A DNA stretch of 23,361 nucleotides from Iamia sp052038315 (GCA_052038315.1 JBQGCF010000078.1:1-23361), one strand, 5' to 3'. Positions 1 through 7,554 are shown, counted from the first letter of the stretch. Made by a program: numbers and translations. The notes: a model not told the origin generated them from the letters alone.

Positions 1-632
1 TGGATGACGCGCGGCGGGCCGAGCTTCTTGCGGAGGTACGACACGTAGGTCTCGACCACGTTGGGGTCGCCGCCGAACTCGTACTGCCAGATGTGCTGGG
101 CGATCTGGGCCTTGCTCAGCACGATGTCGGGGTTGAGCAGCAGGTAGCGGAGGAGCTTGAACTCGGTGGGCGCCAGCGCCACCTGGACGCCGGCCCGCCA
201 GACCCGGTGGGCGGCCTCGTCCATCTCGATGTCGCCGAAGACGAGCCGGCCCGCGGTGTCGGGAGCCGCGGCCCCGGCCCGGCGCAGGACGGCGTCGATC
301 CGGGCGATCAGGACCTGGAGGTGGAACGGCTTGGCCAGGTGGTCGTCGGCCCCGGCGGCCAGCCCCTCGACGATGTCGCGGGGCGCGTCCCGGGCGGTGA
401 GGAAGACGATCGGCGTGGCGTCGCCGTCGGCCCGCAGCCGGCGGCACACCTCGAGCCCGTCGAGGTGGGGCATGTTGACGTCGAGGACGATCAGGTCGGG
501 GACGAAGGTGGGCACCGCGGCCAGGGCCTCCAGCCCGTCGGCGGCGGTGGCGACCTCGTGGCCGACGAACTCGAGGGCCGTGGTCACGAGGTCGCGCAGG
601 GACTCCTCGTCGTCGACCACCAGGATCCGCAT
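1..632 (-). CDS. OmpR/PhoB-family DNA-binding response regulator (3' end beyond window)
   Basis: Two-component response regulator; the start is inside the window and the C-terminus runs off the left edge, leaving about 210 residues. My translation begins MRILVVDDEE. The receiver domain (about 1-115) has the acidic pair D7/D8, phosphoacceptor D51 in IVLDVNMP, T79 in FLTARD and K101 in AKPF. A winged-helix effector domain (about 128-210) follows, with the typical APTEFKLLRYLL and VVETYVSYLRKKL segments. Such proteins become DNA-binding after phosphorylation by a partner histidine kinase, which could lie just outside the window. The gene is divergent from an MMPL exporter with 111 nt between the starts, so control of that exporter is likely, as for MprA/TrcR-type regulators, but this is inferred. 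Start ATG at 632. Confidence 0.93.
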   Translation of the reverse strand, partial: MRILVVDDEESLRDLVTTALEFVGHEVATAADGLEALAAVPTFVPDLIVLDVNMPHLDGLEVCRRLRADGDATPIVFLTARDAPRDIVEGLAAGADDHLAKPFHLQVLIARIDAVLRRAGAAAPDTAGRLVFGDIEMDEAAHRVWRAGVQVALAPTEFKLLRYLLLNPDIVLSKAQIAQHIWQYEFGGDPNVVETYVSYLRKKLGPPRVI

Positions 633-644
633 CCGAAGAGGATC

Positions 645-657
645 GCACGGGGCGTGC
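645..657. promoter_or_regulatory. Small perfect inverted repeat in regulator-exporter intergenic region
   Basis: GCACG-GGG-CGTGC, a 5-bp perfect stem with a 3-nt loop, 13 bp upstream of the response regulator start. It could be a small operator or 5' UTR hairpin. Stems this short are common by chance in GC-rich DNA, so confidence is low. Confidence 0.2.
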
Positions 658-702
658 CCGATGCCACGCTCCTCGCGGCCGCTCTACGGCGCGGGCCAGG
701 GC

Positions 703-727
703 GTTCCCAGGTTCCCCCAAGGTTCGG
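703..727 (+). promoter_or_regulatory. Candidate response-regulator operator: three GTTC half-sites
   Basis: Three direct copies of a GTTC-centred word (GTTCCC at 703 and 711, GTTCGG at 722) sit 17-41 bp before the MMPL start, in the gap between the divergent regulator and exporter. OmpR-family regulators usually bind direct repeats about one helical turn apart. The 11-bp interval between the second and third copies fits that; the 8-bp interval between the first two fits less well. Function is inferred from position and pattern only. Confidence 0.35.
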
Positions 728-743
728 GCGGCTCCATCGGGGC

Positions 744-2948
744 ATGTCCAAGATCCTGTACCGCCTGGGCCACTGGTCGGTCCGCCACCGACGCTGGGTG
801 CTCGGCGTCTGGCTCGCCCTCGTGATCGGAGCCGGCGCCCTGTCCGGCGCCCTCGGGGGCACGACCAGCGACGCCTTCACCATCCCCGGCACCGAGTCCC
901 AGAAGGCCATGGACCTGCTCGAGGAGCGGTTCCCGGAGCAGTCGGGCTCGTCGGCCCGCCTGGTCTTCGCGTCCGACGACGACACCCCGCTGACCGACCC
1001 GGCCAAGCAGGCCGGGATCGAGGCGGCCCTGGCCGCGGCGGCCGAGGCCCCCGAGGTGGTCGCCGTGTCGGACCCGTTCACCACCGGGTCGGTGTCGCCC
1101 GAGGGCACGATCGCCTTCGCCGACGTCTCCTACGCCAGCCCCGCCAACGAGGTGTCCCACGAGGCCGCCACCGCCCTGGAGGAGGTCGGCGCCCCGGCCG
1201 AGGAGGCCGGCGTGCGGATGGAGATCGGCGGCGACGTCGGTCCGCAGGAGGAGCTGGGCCACACGTCCGAGCTGATCGGCCTGGGCGTCGCCGTGGTGGT
1301 GCTCCTGCTGTCGTTCGGCTCGCTGGTGGCCATGGGCCTGCCCATCCTCACCGCCCTGATCGGGGTGGGCGTGGGCATCAGCGGCATCGGCGTCCTGTCG
1401 GCCTTCACCGACCTCTCGTCGACCGCCCCGATCCTCGCCACCATGATCGGCCTGGCCGTGGGCATCGACTACGCCCTCTTCATCGTCACCCGCCACCGCC
1501 AGAACCTGGCCGACGGGCACGACGTCGAGGAGTCGGCGGCCCGGGCCAACGCCACCGCTGGCGGTGCGGTCGTCTTCGCCGGCATCACGGTGGTCATCGC
1601 CCTGGCCGGGCTGGCCGTCGTCGGCATCCCGTTCCTCACCGTGATGGGGCTGGGCGCGGCCTTCACCGTGCTCCTGTCGGTCGCCATCGCCGTCACCCTG
1701 CTGCCGGCCCTGCTCGGCTTCTCGGGCACCAACATCGACCGCTGGCGGATCGGCCGGGCCCGCACCGGGTCGGCGGCCGAGTCCCACGACACCTTCAGCG
1801 CCCGCTGGTCCCGCAAGGTCGTGGCCCGCCCCGGCGTCGCTCTGCTCGGCGGGCTGGCCTTCATGCTCGTCCTCGCCATCCCCATGCTGTCGATGCGGAT
1901 GGGCATGCCCGACGCCGGCTCCGACCCGCCCGGCAGCACCCGCCGTCAGGCCTACGACCTGCTGGCCGAGGGCTTCGGCCCCGGCTTCAACGGCCCGCTC
2001 ACGCTGGTGGTCGACACCTCGGGCGTCGACGACCCCCAGGCCGTGCTCGACGAGGTGACCGCAGCGGTGGCGGCCGATCCCGGTGTCCGCCTCGTCGCCC
2101 CGGCGTCGCCCAACGAGGCCGGCGACACCGCCATCATCCCGGTGATCCCGACGACCGGGCCGTCCTCGGCCGACACCACGGCGCTGGTCCACCACCTCCG
2201 CCACGACGTGCTCGACCCGCTCGACGCCGAGACCGGGGCCGAGGTCTCGGTGGCCGGCTCGACCGCCCTGATGATCGACGTCTCCGACAAGCTGTCGTCG
2301 GCCCTGCCGGTCTTCATGGGCCTGGTGATCGGGCTGACGATGATCCTGCTGCTGGCCGTGTTCCGGTCGCTGCTCGTGCCGATCAAGGCGGCCATCGCCA
2401 TCCTGCTCAGCATCGGGTCGAGCTTCGGCGTGCTCGTCGCCATCTTCCAGTGGGGCTGGCTCCAGCAGCTGGTCGGGCTGGAGGAGTCGGTGCCGATCAT
2501 CAGCTTCCTGCCCATGCTGATGTTCGCCGTCCTCTTCGGCCTGTCGATGGACTACGAGGTCTTCATCCTCAGCCGCATCCGGGAGGACTACGTCCGCACC
2601 GGCAAGGCCAAGGCCAGCGTGCTGTCCGGCCTGACCAGCTCGGCCCGGGTGATCACCGCGGCGGCCCTGATCATGATCAGCGTCTTCGCCAGCTTCGCCC
2701 TGACCGACGACCCCACCACCAAGATGATGGGCATCGGCTTCTCGATGGCCGTGCTGCTCGACGCCACAGTCGTCCGGATGGTGATCGTGCCGGCGACCAT
2801 GGCCCTGTTCGGCGACCGGGCCTGGTGGCTGCCGGGCTGGCTCGACCGGCTCCTGCCCGACCTCGACGTCGAGGGCGAGCACCTGATCGAGCAGCTCGAG
2901 GAGGCCGACGCCGAGGAGGCCGCCGAGCGGGAGCTGGTGGGCGTCTGA
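744..2948 (+). CDS. MMPL family (RND superfamily) membrane transporter
   Basis: A 734-residue inner-membrane exporter of the MMPL branch of RND transporters, which use the proton gradient to move lipids or hydrophobic compounds outward. Visible parts: TM1 at about 18-38; a first extracytoplasmic domain at about 40-170; a TM2-6 cluster with the signature GIDYALFIVTRHR (D242); a cytoplasmic loop; TM7 near 365; a second extracytoplasmic domain at about 385-510; and a TM8-12 cluster with the matching motif LSMDYEVFILSRIREDY (D603). The two intramembrane DY pairs are the usual proton-relay positions. The tail is acidic. The frame stays open far upstream, but that stretch antisense-overlaps the response regulator, and the family N-terminus (MSKILYRLGHW) begins at ATG 744. 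The substrate cannot be predicted. Confidence 0.93.
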   Translation: MSKILYRLGHWSVRHRRWVLGVWLALVIGAGALSGALGGTTSDAFTIPGTESQKAMDLLEERFPEQSGSSARLVFASDDDTPLTDPAKQAGIEAALAAAAEAPEVVAVSDPFTTGSVSPEGTIAFADVSYASPANEVSHEAATALEEVGAPAEEAGVRMEIGGDVGPQEELGHTSELIGLGVAVVVLLLSFGSLVAMGLPILTALIGVGVGISGIGVLSAFTDLSSTAPILATMIGLAVGIDYALFIVTRHRQNLADGHDVEESAARANATAGGAVVFAGITVVIALAGLAVVGIPFLTVMGLGAAFTVLLSVAIAVTLLPALLGFSGTNIDRWRIGRARTGSAAESHDTFSARWSRKVVARPGVALLGGLAFMLVLAIPMLSMRMGMPDAGSDPPGSTRRQAYDLLAEGFGPGFNGPLTLVVDTSGVDDPQAVLDEVTAAVAADPGVRLVAPASPNEAGDTAIIPVIPTTGPSSADTTALVHHLRHDVLDPLDAETGAEVSVAGSTALMIDVSDKLSSALPVFMGLVIGLTMILLLAVFRSLLVPIKAAIAILLSIGSSFGVLVAIFQWGWLQQLVGLEESVPIISFLPMLMFAVLFGLSMDYEVFILSRIREDYVRTGKAKASVLSGLTSSARVITAAALIMISVFASFALTDDPTTKMMGIGFSMAVLLDATVVRMVIVPATMALFGDRAWWLPGWLDRLLPDLDVEGEHLIEQLEEADAEEAAERELVGV

Positions 2949-2969
2949 CCTTCGACCTCAGGTCGAGGG
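2949..2969. terminator. Bidirectional terminator-like hairpin containing the msrB stop codon
   Basis: A 9-bp stem (2949-2957 with 2961-2969, one G-T wobble) closes a three-base loop that is exactly the msrB stop codon (TCA on the plus strand). It fills the whole gap between the convergent MMPL and msrB genes, so it can fold in either transcript. There is no T-tract, which is common for actinobacterial terminators. Confidence 0.6.
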
Positions 2970-3386
2970 CGCCTCGTCCCGCTCCAGCCGGAGCGAGGCC
3001 GAGTTCATGCAGTAGCGATCGCCGGTGGGCTGCGGACCATCGGGGAACAGGTGACCGAGGTGCGCTCCGCAGTTCGCGCAGCGCACCTCGGTCCTGCTCA
3101 TGAACAGCTTGCGGTCCTCGTGGAGGGTGACCTTGGCCAGGTCGATGGCCTCCCAGAACGAGGGCCAGCCGGTGCCCGAGTCGTACTTGACCTCGGACCG
3201 GAAGAGCGGCTGGTCGCAGACGACGCAGCGGTAGGTGCCCGGGTCCTTGGTGTCCCAGTACTCGCCGCTGAAGGCCCGCTCGGTGCCCTCGTGCTGGGTC
3301 ACCTCGTACTGGAGCGGCGTCAGCTTCGCCCGCAGCTCCTCGTCGCTCGGCAGGGCGGGATCGGTGGGTGATGCGTGGTCGGCCAT
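2958..3386 (-). CDS. msrB: Peptide-methionine (R)-S-oxide reductase MsrB
   Basis: A 142-residue cytoplasmic repair enzyme that reduces the R epimer of methionine sulfoxide in proteins. It covers the full SelR domain. Two CxxC pairs (C54/C57 and C103/C106) form the structural zinc site, and RYCMNSASL carries the catalytic C126. The position often occupied by the resolving cysteine (SGCGW in E. coli MsrB) is threonine here, SGTGW with T72, so this is likely a form regenerated without that intramolecular disulfide; such variants are known. ATG start at 3386, divergent from the secreted protease gene. It appears monocistronic. Confidence 0.96.
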   Translation of the reverse strand: MADHASPTDPALPSDEELRAKLTPLQYEVTQHEGTERAFSGEYWDTKDPGTYRCVVCDQPLFRSEVKYDSGTGWPSFWEAIDLAKVTLHEDRKLFMSRTEVRCANCGAHLGHLFPDGPQPTGDRYCMNSASLRLERDEAPST

Positions 3387-3502
3387 GGCCCCAGCATGCC
3401 GTCACCATGACGGGAACGACATGGCGCCGCCACAGGACTGCGCGGGGATCGCAACCTGTCCGGCCTTGCCAGGGCGGCCCGGTCCTGCGACGATGCCGCC
3501 GC

Positions 3503-3520
3503 CACGTCGCGGGAGACGTG
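3503..3520 (+). promoter_or_regulatory. Perfect inverted repeat upstream of the protease gene
   Basis: CACGTC-GCGGGA-GACGTG: a 6-bp perfect stem with a 6-nt loop in the 185-bp gap between msrB and the divergent protease gene. It may be an operator or a 5' UTR hairpin. A second hairpin lies 8 bp downstream. Confidence 0.35.
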
Positions 3521-3528
3521 GATCTACG

Positions 3529-3548
3529 GAGGGGTCGGGGGACCTCTC
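3529..3548 (+). promoter_or_regulatory. GC-rich hairpin just upstream of the protease ribosome binding site
   Basis: An 8-bp stem (3529-3536 with 3541-3548, one G-T wobble) with a GGGG loop, ending 10 nt before the Shine-Dalgarno GAAAGG at 3559-3564. If transcribed it would fold in the leader directly ahead of the GTG start and could modulate translation or protect the mRNA 5' end. This role is inferred. Confidence 0.4.
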
Positions 3549-3571
3549 GCGTCTGACCGAAAGGCCCCACC

Positions 3572-5170
3572 GTGCCCATCGCGCGCTCATCGACCCGCTT
3601 CGCCGCGGCTCTGCTCGCCCTGCTCACCGGACTGGCCGCCCTGGCCGGCCCGGCAGCACCCGTCTCGGCGCAGGCGGCGCCGACCGACCCGGCCCCGGAG
3701 GTCCGGGCGGCCAACGACGGCCGCATCATCGGCGGTGAGAAGGCCCCCGCCGGGGCCTGGCCGTCGCAGGCCGCCATCTACGTCACCTACCGCGAGGGCT
3801 CCTGGTCGGAGACCTTCTTCAACTGCGGGGCCACCGTCATCGACCCGACGTGGGTGCTCACCGCCGCCCACTGCGTGTCCGACGGCCCCGGCTGGGTCAT
3901 GGACCCGTGGGACGTCAAGGTCAAGGTCGGGACCCAGGACCTGGCCAGCGGCGGCCGCTTCATCCAGGCCGCCCGGATCGTCGTCCGGCCCGACTACAAC
4001 CCGTACGACATCTCCAACGACGTCGCCCTCATCCAGCTGCAGCAGCCCACCGACGTGCCCCGCAACCTGGAGATCGCCTCGCCCACCGACATCCCGTGGG
4101 GCAACGCCACCCTGACCACCGCCGGCTGGGGCCAGACCGACACGCCCGGCGACTTCTCGCCCAACCAGCTCCGCCAGGTCCAGGTGCCGGCGCTGAGCGG
4201 GGCGGACTGCAAGGACGCCCTCGACGGCGCCGCCGACGAGTTCGGCACGCCGGCGTACCACTCCTCGCACCTGTGCACCGGACCGCTCGGCTCCGGCGGC
4301 CGGGGCCCGTGCTACGGCGACAGCGGTGGCCCGCTGGTCTGGGAGACCGGTGGCCGCAAGATCCTCGTCGGCATCGTCAGCTGGGGCGCCTACTGCGCCA
4401 GCCCCGAGACGCCGTCGGTCTTCTCCAAGGTCGCCTCGGCCAGCCGCTGGATCGCCCAGACCATCCAGTACGGCCCGCACTGGAACAACCGTGACTTCGG
4501 CTGGGCCGTGATCGACTCCTACATGGACTACACGTACGTCGACGACTGGGGCTTCGAGATCCCGACGCCCAACCCCGGTGAGCCGGGCGCCTACATCGCC
4601 TCGTTCCACGACAAGCCGATCGTCACCAAGCGCGACGCCACCATCGTGCGGCTCTACCAGGCCATCCTCGGCCGCCCGGCCGAGAACTACGGCTACTGGT
4701 ACTGGCGCCAGCGGATGCTGTTCGACCGGATGAGCACCGTCCGTGTCGCCGAGATCATGGCCCGCTCGGTCGAGTTCAAGGCCGAGTACGGCGACGACCT
4801 CACCGACCAGCAGTTCGTCGAGCGGCTCTACGACAACATCCTCGGCCGGCCCGGCTCGGGTGACGACATCGACTACTGGACCGGCCGGCTCGCCAACGGC
4901 GCCAGCCGGGGCCAGGTGGCCGCCCTCATCGCCGAGTCGCCGGAGAACAAGGCCCGCACCAAGGCCGTGGTCGACGTGCAGGTCATGTTCATGAACCTGT
5001 TGTACCGGGCCCCGGCCTCGTGGGAGGTCGCCCAGTGGAAGGACAAGCCGCTGGCGGACACGGCCCGGTTCCTCGTCCACAGCGTCGCCTACGCCCGGCG
5101 CTGGGGTGGCTACTACGGCTACGAGGAGTTCTCGGCCCGTCTCCAGCAGCGGGTCGCCGCCCACGCCTGA
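3572..5170 (+). CDS. Secreted chymotrypsin-fold (S1) serine protease with DUF4214-like C-terminal repeats
   Basis: A 532-residue exported protein. Residues 1-35 form a signal peptide (basic start, long Ala/Leu core, VSAQA cleavage region). A short propeptide follows, then the activation-type N-terminus IIGG at 52-55. The catalytic triad is visible: H100 in TAAHC, D150 in NDVALIQL and S251 in GDSGGPL. The position equivalent to chymotrypsin 189 appears to be glycine (RGPCYGDS), not the aspartate of true trypsins, so cleavage after Lys/Arg is not expected. Residues about 345-510 contain two DUF4214-like units, each with LYxxILGRP (VRLYQAILGRPAEN and VERLYDNILGRPGSG), and a third weaker LLYRAPAS. 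This domain is common in actinobacterial secreted proteins and its role is unclear. The start is GTG at 3572, supported by GAAAGG seven bases upstream. Confidence 0.93.
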   Translation: MPIARSSTRFAAALLALLTGLAALAGPAAPVSAQAAPTDPAPEVRAANDGRIIGGEKAPAGAWPSQAAIYVTYREGSWSETFFNCGATVIDPTWVLTAAHCVSDGPGWVMDPWDVKVKVGTQDLASGGRFIQAARIVVRPDYNPYDISNDVALIQLQQPTDVPRNLEIASPTDIPWGNATLTTAGWGQTDTPGDFSPNQLRQVQVPALSGADCKDALDGAADEFGTPAYHSSHLCTGPLGSGGRGPCYGDSGGPLVWETGGRKILVGIVSWGAYCASPETPSVFSKVASASRWIAQTIQYGPHWNNRDFGWAVIDSYMDYTYVDDWGFEIPTPNPGEPGAYIASFHDKPIVTKRDATIVRLYQAILGRPAENYGYWYWRQRMLFDRMSTVRVAEIMARSVEFKAEYGDDLTDQQFVERLYDNILGRPGSGDDIDYWTGRLANGASRGQVAALIAESPENKARTKAVVDVQVMFMNLLYRAPASWEVAQWKDKPLADTARFLVHSVAYARRWGGYYGYEEFSARLQQRVAAHA

Positions 5171-5198
5171 TCATCCGCTGATCACCGGCTGATCGCCG
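5167..5198 (+). repeat. Three tandem 11-bp CTGATC repeats at the protease stop codon
   Basis: CTGATC occurs at 5167, 5178 and 5189, exactly 11 bp apart. The first copy contains the protease TGA stop. The first two copies include the palindrome TGATCA. The regular helical spacing could make a binding array, or it could simply be replication slippage. Confidence 0.5.
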
Positions 5199-5207
5199 GG
5201 CACCGAT

Positions 5208-5250
5208 GCCGGCCCCGGTTCCAGACGACCCGTCAGGAACCCGGGCCGGC
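5208..5250 (+). terminator. Large GC-rich hairpin, likely terminator of the protease gene
   Basis: A 15-bp stem (5208-5222 with 5236-5250, one C-C mismatch) continues past an A-A mismatch into four more pairs (5224-5227 with 5231-5234) and closes on the triloop ACC. It starts 38 nt after the protease stop and ends about 30 nt before the acyl-CoA dehydrogenase gene. There is no T-run, so this would be an I-shaped actinobacterial-type terminator. Confidence 0.7.
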
Positions 5251-5279
5251 GTAGTTCCCCACCCCAACGCTTGTCCGCC

Positions 5280-7064
5280 ATGCCCGAGTACTCCGCACCC
5301 CTCGACGACATCCGCTTCGCCCTCGACGGGCTCGTCGACCTGGACGGGCTGACCAAGCTCGAGCCCTACGCCGAGGTCGACGCCGACAGCGTCTTCGGCG
5401 TCCTCGAGGAGTTCGGCCGGCTGATGTCCGAGGTGTGGGCGCCGACCAACCAGGTCGGTGACGAGCAGACCACCAAGCTGGTCGACGGCGCGGTCGTCGT
5501 GCCCGACGGCTTCGACGCCGCCTACCAGGCCTACGCCGAGGCCGGCTGGGGCGCCGTGCCCTTCGACCCCGCCTACGGCGGCGGCGGCTTCCCGTGGGCG
5601 GTCGGCATCGCCATGCAGGAGATGCTCAACAGCGCCAACATGGCCCTGGCCATGGCCCCGCTGCTCACCCAGGGCGCCATCGACGCCCTGCTCCACCACG
5701 GCAGCGAGGAGCAGCGCGAGGTCTACCTCAAGAAGATGGTCTCGGGGGAGTGGACGGGGTCGATGAACCTCACCGAGCCCGACGCCGGCTCCGACGTCGG
5801 CGCCCTGCGCACCAAGGCCGTGAAGCAGGACGACGGCAGCTACCGCATCACCGGGAACAAGATCTTCATCACCTGGGGCGAGCACACCTTCACCGACAAC
5901 ATCGTCCACCTGGTCCTGGCCCGCACGCCCGACGCGCCGGCCGGCACCAAGGGCATCAGCTGCTTCATCGTCCCCAAGTTCCTGGTGAACGATGACGGCA
6001 GCCTGGGCGAGCGCAACGACGTCGTCGTCACCTCGCTCGAGCACAAGATGGGCATCCGGGCCAGCGCCACCTGCTCGCTGAGCTTCGTCGACGAGGGCGA
6101 GGGCGCCGTCGGGTACCTGATCGGCGAGGAGAACGCCGGCATGCGGTACATGTTCACGATGATGAACAACGCCCGCCTCGGCGTCGGCGTCGAGGGCCTG
6201 GGCCTGGCCGAGCGCAGCTACCAGCAGGCCGTCGCCTACGCCAAGGAGCGCAAGCAGGGCTTCGCTCCCGGTGCGCCCCGGGGCGAGAAGAGCTTCATCG
6301 TCGACCACCCCGACGTGCGCCGGAACCTGCTCACCATGCGGTCGATCACCGAGGCCATGCGGGCCATCTGCTTCCTCGTGGCCGAGAAGATCGACGTGGC
6401 CAAGTTCGCCGCCGACGAGGCCGTCCGGGCCGAGGCCCAGGAGATGGTCGACCTGCTGATCCCGCTGGCCAAGAGCTGGTGCACCGACGAGGCCGAGCGG
6501 GTCACGTCGATCGGCGTCCAGGTCCACGGCGGCATGGGCTTCATCGAGGAGACCGGCGCCGCCCAGCACTACCGCGACGCCAAGATCACCCAGATCTACG
6601 AGGGCACCAACGGCATCCAGGCCATGGACTTGGTCGGCCGCAAGATGCCGATGCGGGCCGGCGGGGTGTTCGCCGACCAGATCGCCCGCATGCGGGCTAC
6701 GGTCGCCGAGCTGGAGGGGAACGAGGAGCTGGCATCGATCCGCGAGCAGCTCGCCGCTGCCGTCGATGCCGCCGATGCCGCCGGGCAGCAGCTGATGGCC
6801 GACGGCCTGGCCGACCCGGTCGTGGCCCTCTCGGTCGCCACCCCGTTCCAGCGCCTGCTCTCGCTGACGGTCGCCGGCTGGCTGATGGCCCGCCAGGCCC
6901 AGCTGGCCGCCCAGCGCCTGGCCGCCGGCGACGGCGACGCCGCCTTCCTGACCCAGAAGCTGGTCACCGCCCGCTTCTTCGCCGGCAACGTCCTGCCCGA
7001 GGTCCACGGCCTGGTCGGCCCGGCCACCAGCGGCAAGGCCGACCTCGAGGCCGCCGTCTTCTAG
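5280..7064 (+). CDS. Acyl-CoA dehydrogenase, DmdC-like long form
   Basis: A 594-residue flavoenzyme introducing a trans-2,3 double bond into an acyl-CoA, with FAD as cofactor. It has a short N-terminal extension (MPEYSAPLDDIRFAL), the ACAD N, middle and C domains, and a C-terminal helical extension from about 460. This layout matches the roughly 590-residue subgroup that includes DmdC (3-methylmercaptopropionyl-CoA dehydrogenase), rather than ordinary 380-residue ACADs. Motifs: SMNLTEPDAGSDVG at 161-174 and YEGTNGIQ with the expected catalytic base E441. The actual acyl substrate cannot be told. ATG 5280 is chosen; an in-frame TTG at 5271 would add three residues. The stop shares CTAG (7061-7064) with the convergent MaoC gene, whose product could hydrate the enoyl-CoA. 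Confidence 0.93.
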   Translation: MPEYSAPLDDIRFALDGLVDLDGLTKLEPYAEVDADSVFGVLEEFGRLMSEVWAPTNQVGDEQTTKLVDGAVVVPDGFDAAYQAYAEAGWGAVPFDPAYGGGGFPWAVGIAMQEMLNSANMALAMAPLLTQGAIDALLHHGSEEQREVYLKKMVSGEWTGSMNLTEPDAGSDVGALRTKAVKQDDGSYRITGNKIFITWGEHTFTDNIVHLVLARTPDAPAGTKGISCFIVPKFLVNDDGSLGERNDVVVTSLEHKMGIRASATCSLSFVDEGEGAVGYLIGEENAGMRYMFTMMNNARLGVGVEGLGLAERSYQQAVAYAKERKQGFAPGAPRGEKSFIVDHPDVRRNLLTMRSITEAMRAICFLVAEKIDVAKFAADEAVRAEAQEMVDLLIPLAKSWCTDEAERVTSIGVQVHGGMGFIEETGAAQHYRDAKITQIYEGTNGIQAMDLVGRKMPMRAGGVFADQIARMRATVAELEGNEELASIREQLAAAVDAADAAGQQLMADGLADPVVALSVATPFQRLLSLTVAGWLMARQAQLAAQRLAAGDGDAAFLTQKLVTARFFAGNVLPEVHGLVGPATSGKADLEAAVF

Positions 7065-7543
7065 GCGTAGACCGTCCTCGTCACCCACTCGGCGACGAGG
7101 GCGGGCTTCTCCTCGCCCTCGATCTCGATCGTGAAGCTGCGGGTGGTGTCGATGGCGTTGCCCTTGAGCTGCACGTCGGCGGTGACGGCGCGCGCCCGGA
7201 TGCGCGACCCCACCTTGACCGGGTTGATGAAGCGGACCTTGTTGAAGCCGTAGTTGATCCCCATGAGGATCCCCTCGAACCTCGCCGGGTCGGGCTCGTT
7301 CGCGCTGGCCCCGGCGGCCAGGTGGGTCAGCATCGACAGGGTCAGGAAGCCGTGGGCGATGGTGGTGCCGAAGGGCGTGTCCTTGGCCCGCTCCGGGTCG
7401 ACGTGGATGAACTGGTGGTCCTGGGTGACGTCGGCGAAGGCGTCGATCTGGTCCTGGGTCACCTCGAACCAGTCGCCCACCCCCTCGTCGTTCCCGATGT
7501 CGACCTTGATCAGCTCGTAGGCGGCAGCTGCGTTCTCGCTCAT
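7061..7543 (-). CDS. MaoC-family dehydratase ((R)-specific enoyl-CoA hydratase-like)
   Basis: A 160-residue hot-dog-fold hydratase. The R-hydratase motif is visible as ADVTQDHQFIHVDPERA, with the catalytic Asp/His pair at D42 and H47, followed by FGTTIAHGFLTLSML. Family members hydrate trans-2-enoyl-CoA to (R)-3-hydroxyacyl-CoA, often for fatty-acid or polyketide metabolism. It is the second gene of a minus-strand operon, 11 nt behind the CFA-type methyltransferase. Its stop overlaps that of the convergent acyl-CoA dehydrogenase, whose enoyl-CoA product is a plausible substrate (inference). ATG start at 7543. Confidence 0.93.
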   Translation of the reverse strand: MSENAAAAYELIKVDIGNDEGVGDWFEVTQDQIDAFADVTQDHQFIHVDPERAKDTPFGTTIAHGFLTLSMLTHLAAGASANEPDPARFEGILMGINYGFNKVRFINPVKVGSRIRARAVTADVQLKGNAIDTTRSFTIEIEGEEKPALVAEWVTRTVYA

Positions 7544-7554
7544 GGCCGGGGACC

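Noticed and set aside
93..743. Upstream extension of the MMPL reading frame
   Set aside because: This part is antisense to the response regulator, whose receiver and DNA-binding motifs are unmistakable; the MMPL N-terminus starts naturally at ATG 744.
684..2882. 732-codon open frame on the minus strand
   Set aside because: It is a His/Asp/Gly-rich shadow of the MMPL gene with no domain pattern; long antisense frames are expected at this GC content.
3587..5164. 525-codon minus-strand frame opposite the protease
   Set aside because: Low-complexity Val/Gly/Asp composition typical of a shadow frame; the plus-strand product has a full catalytic triad and signal peptide.
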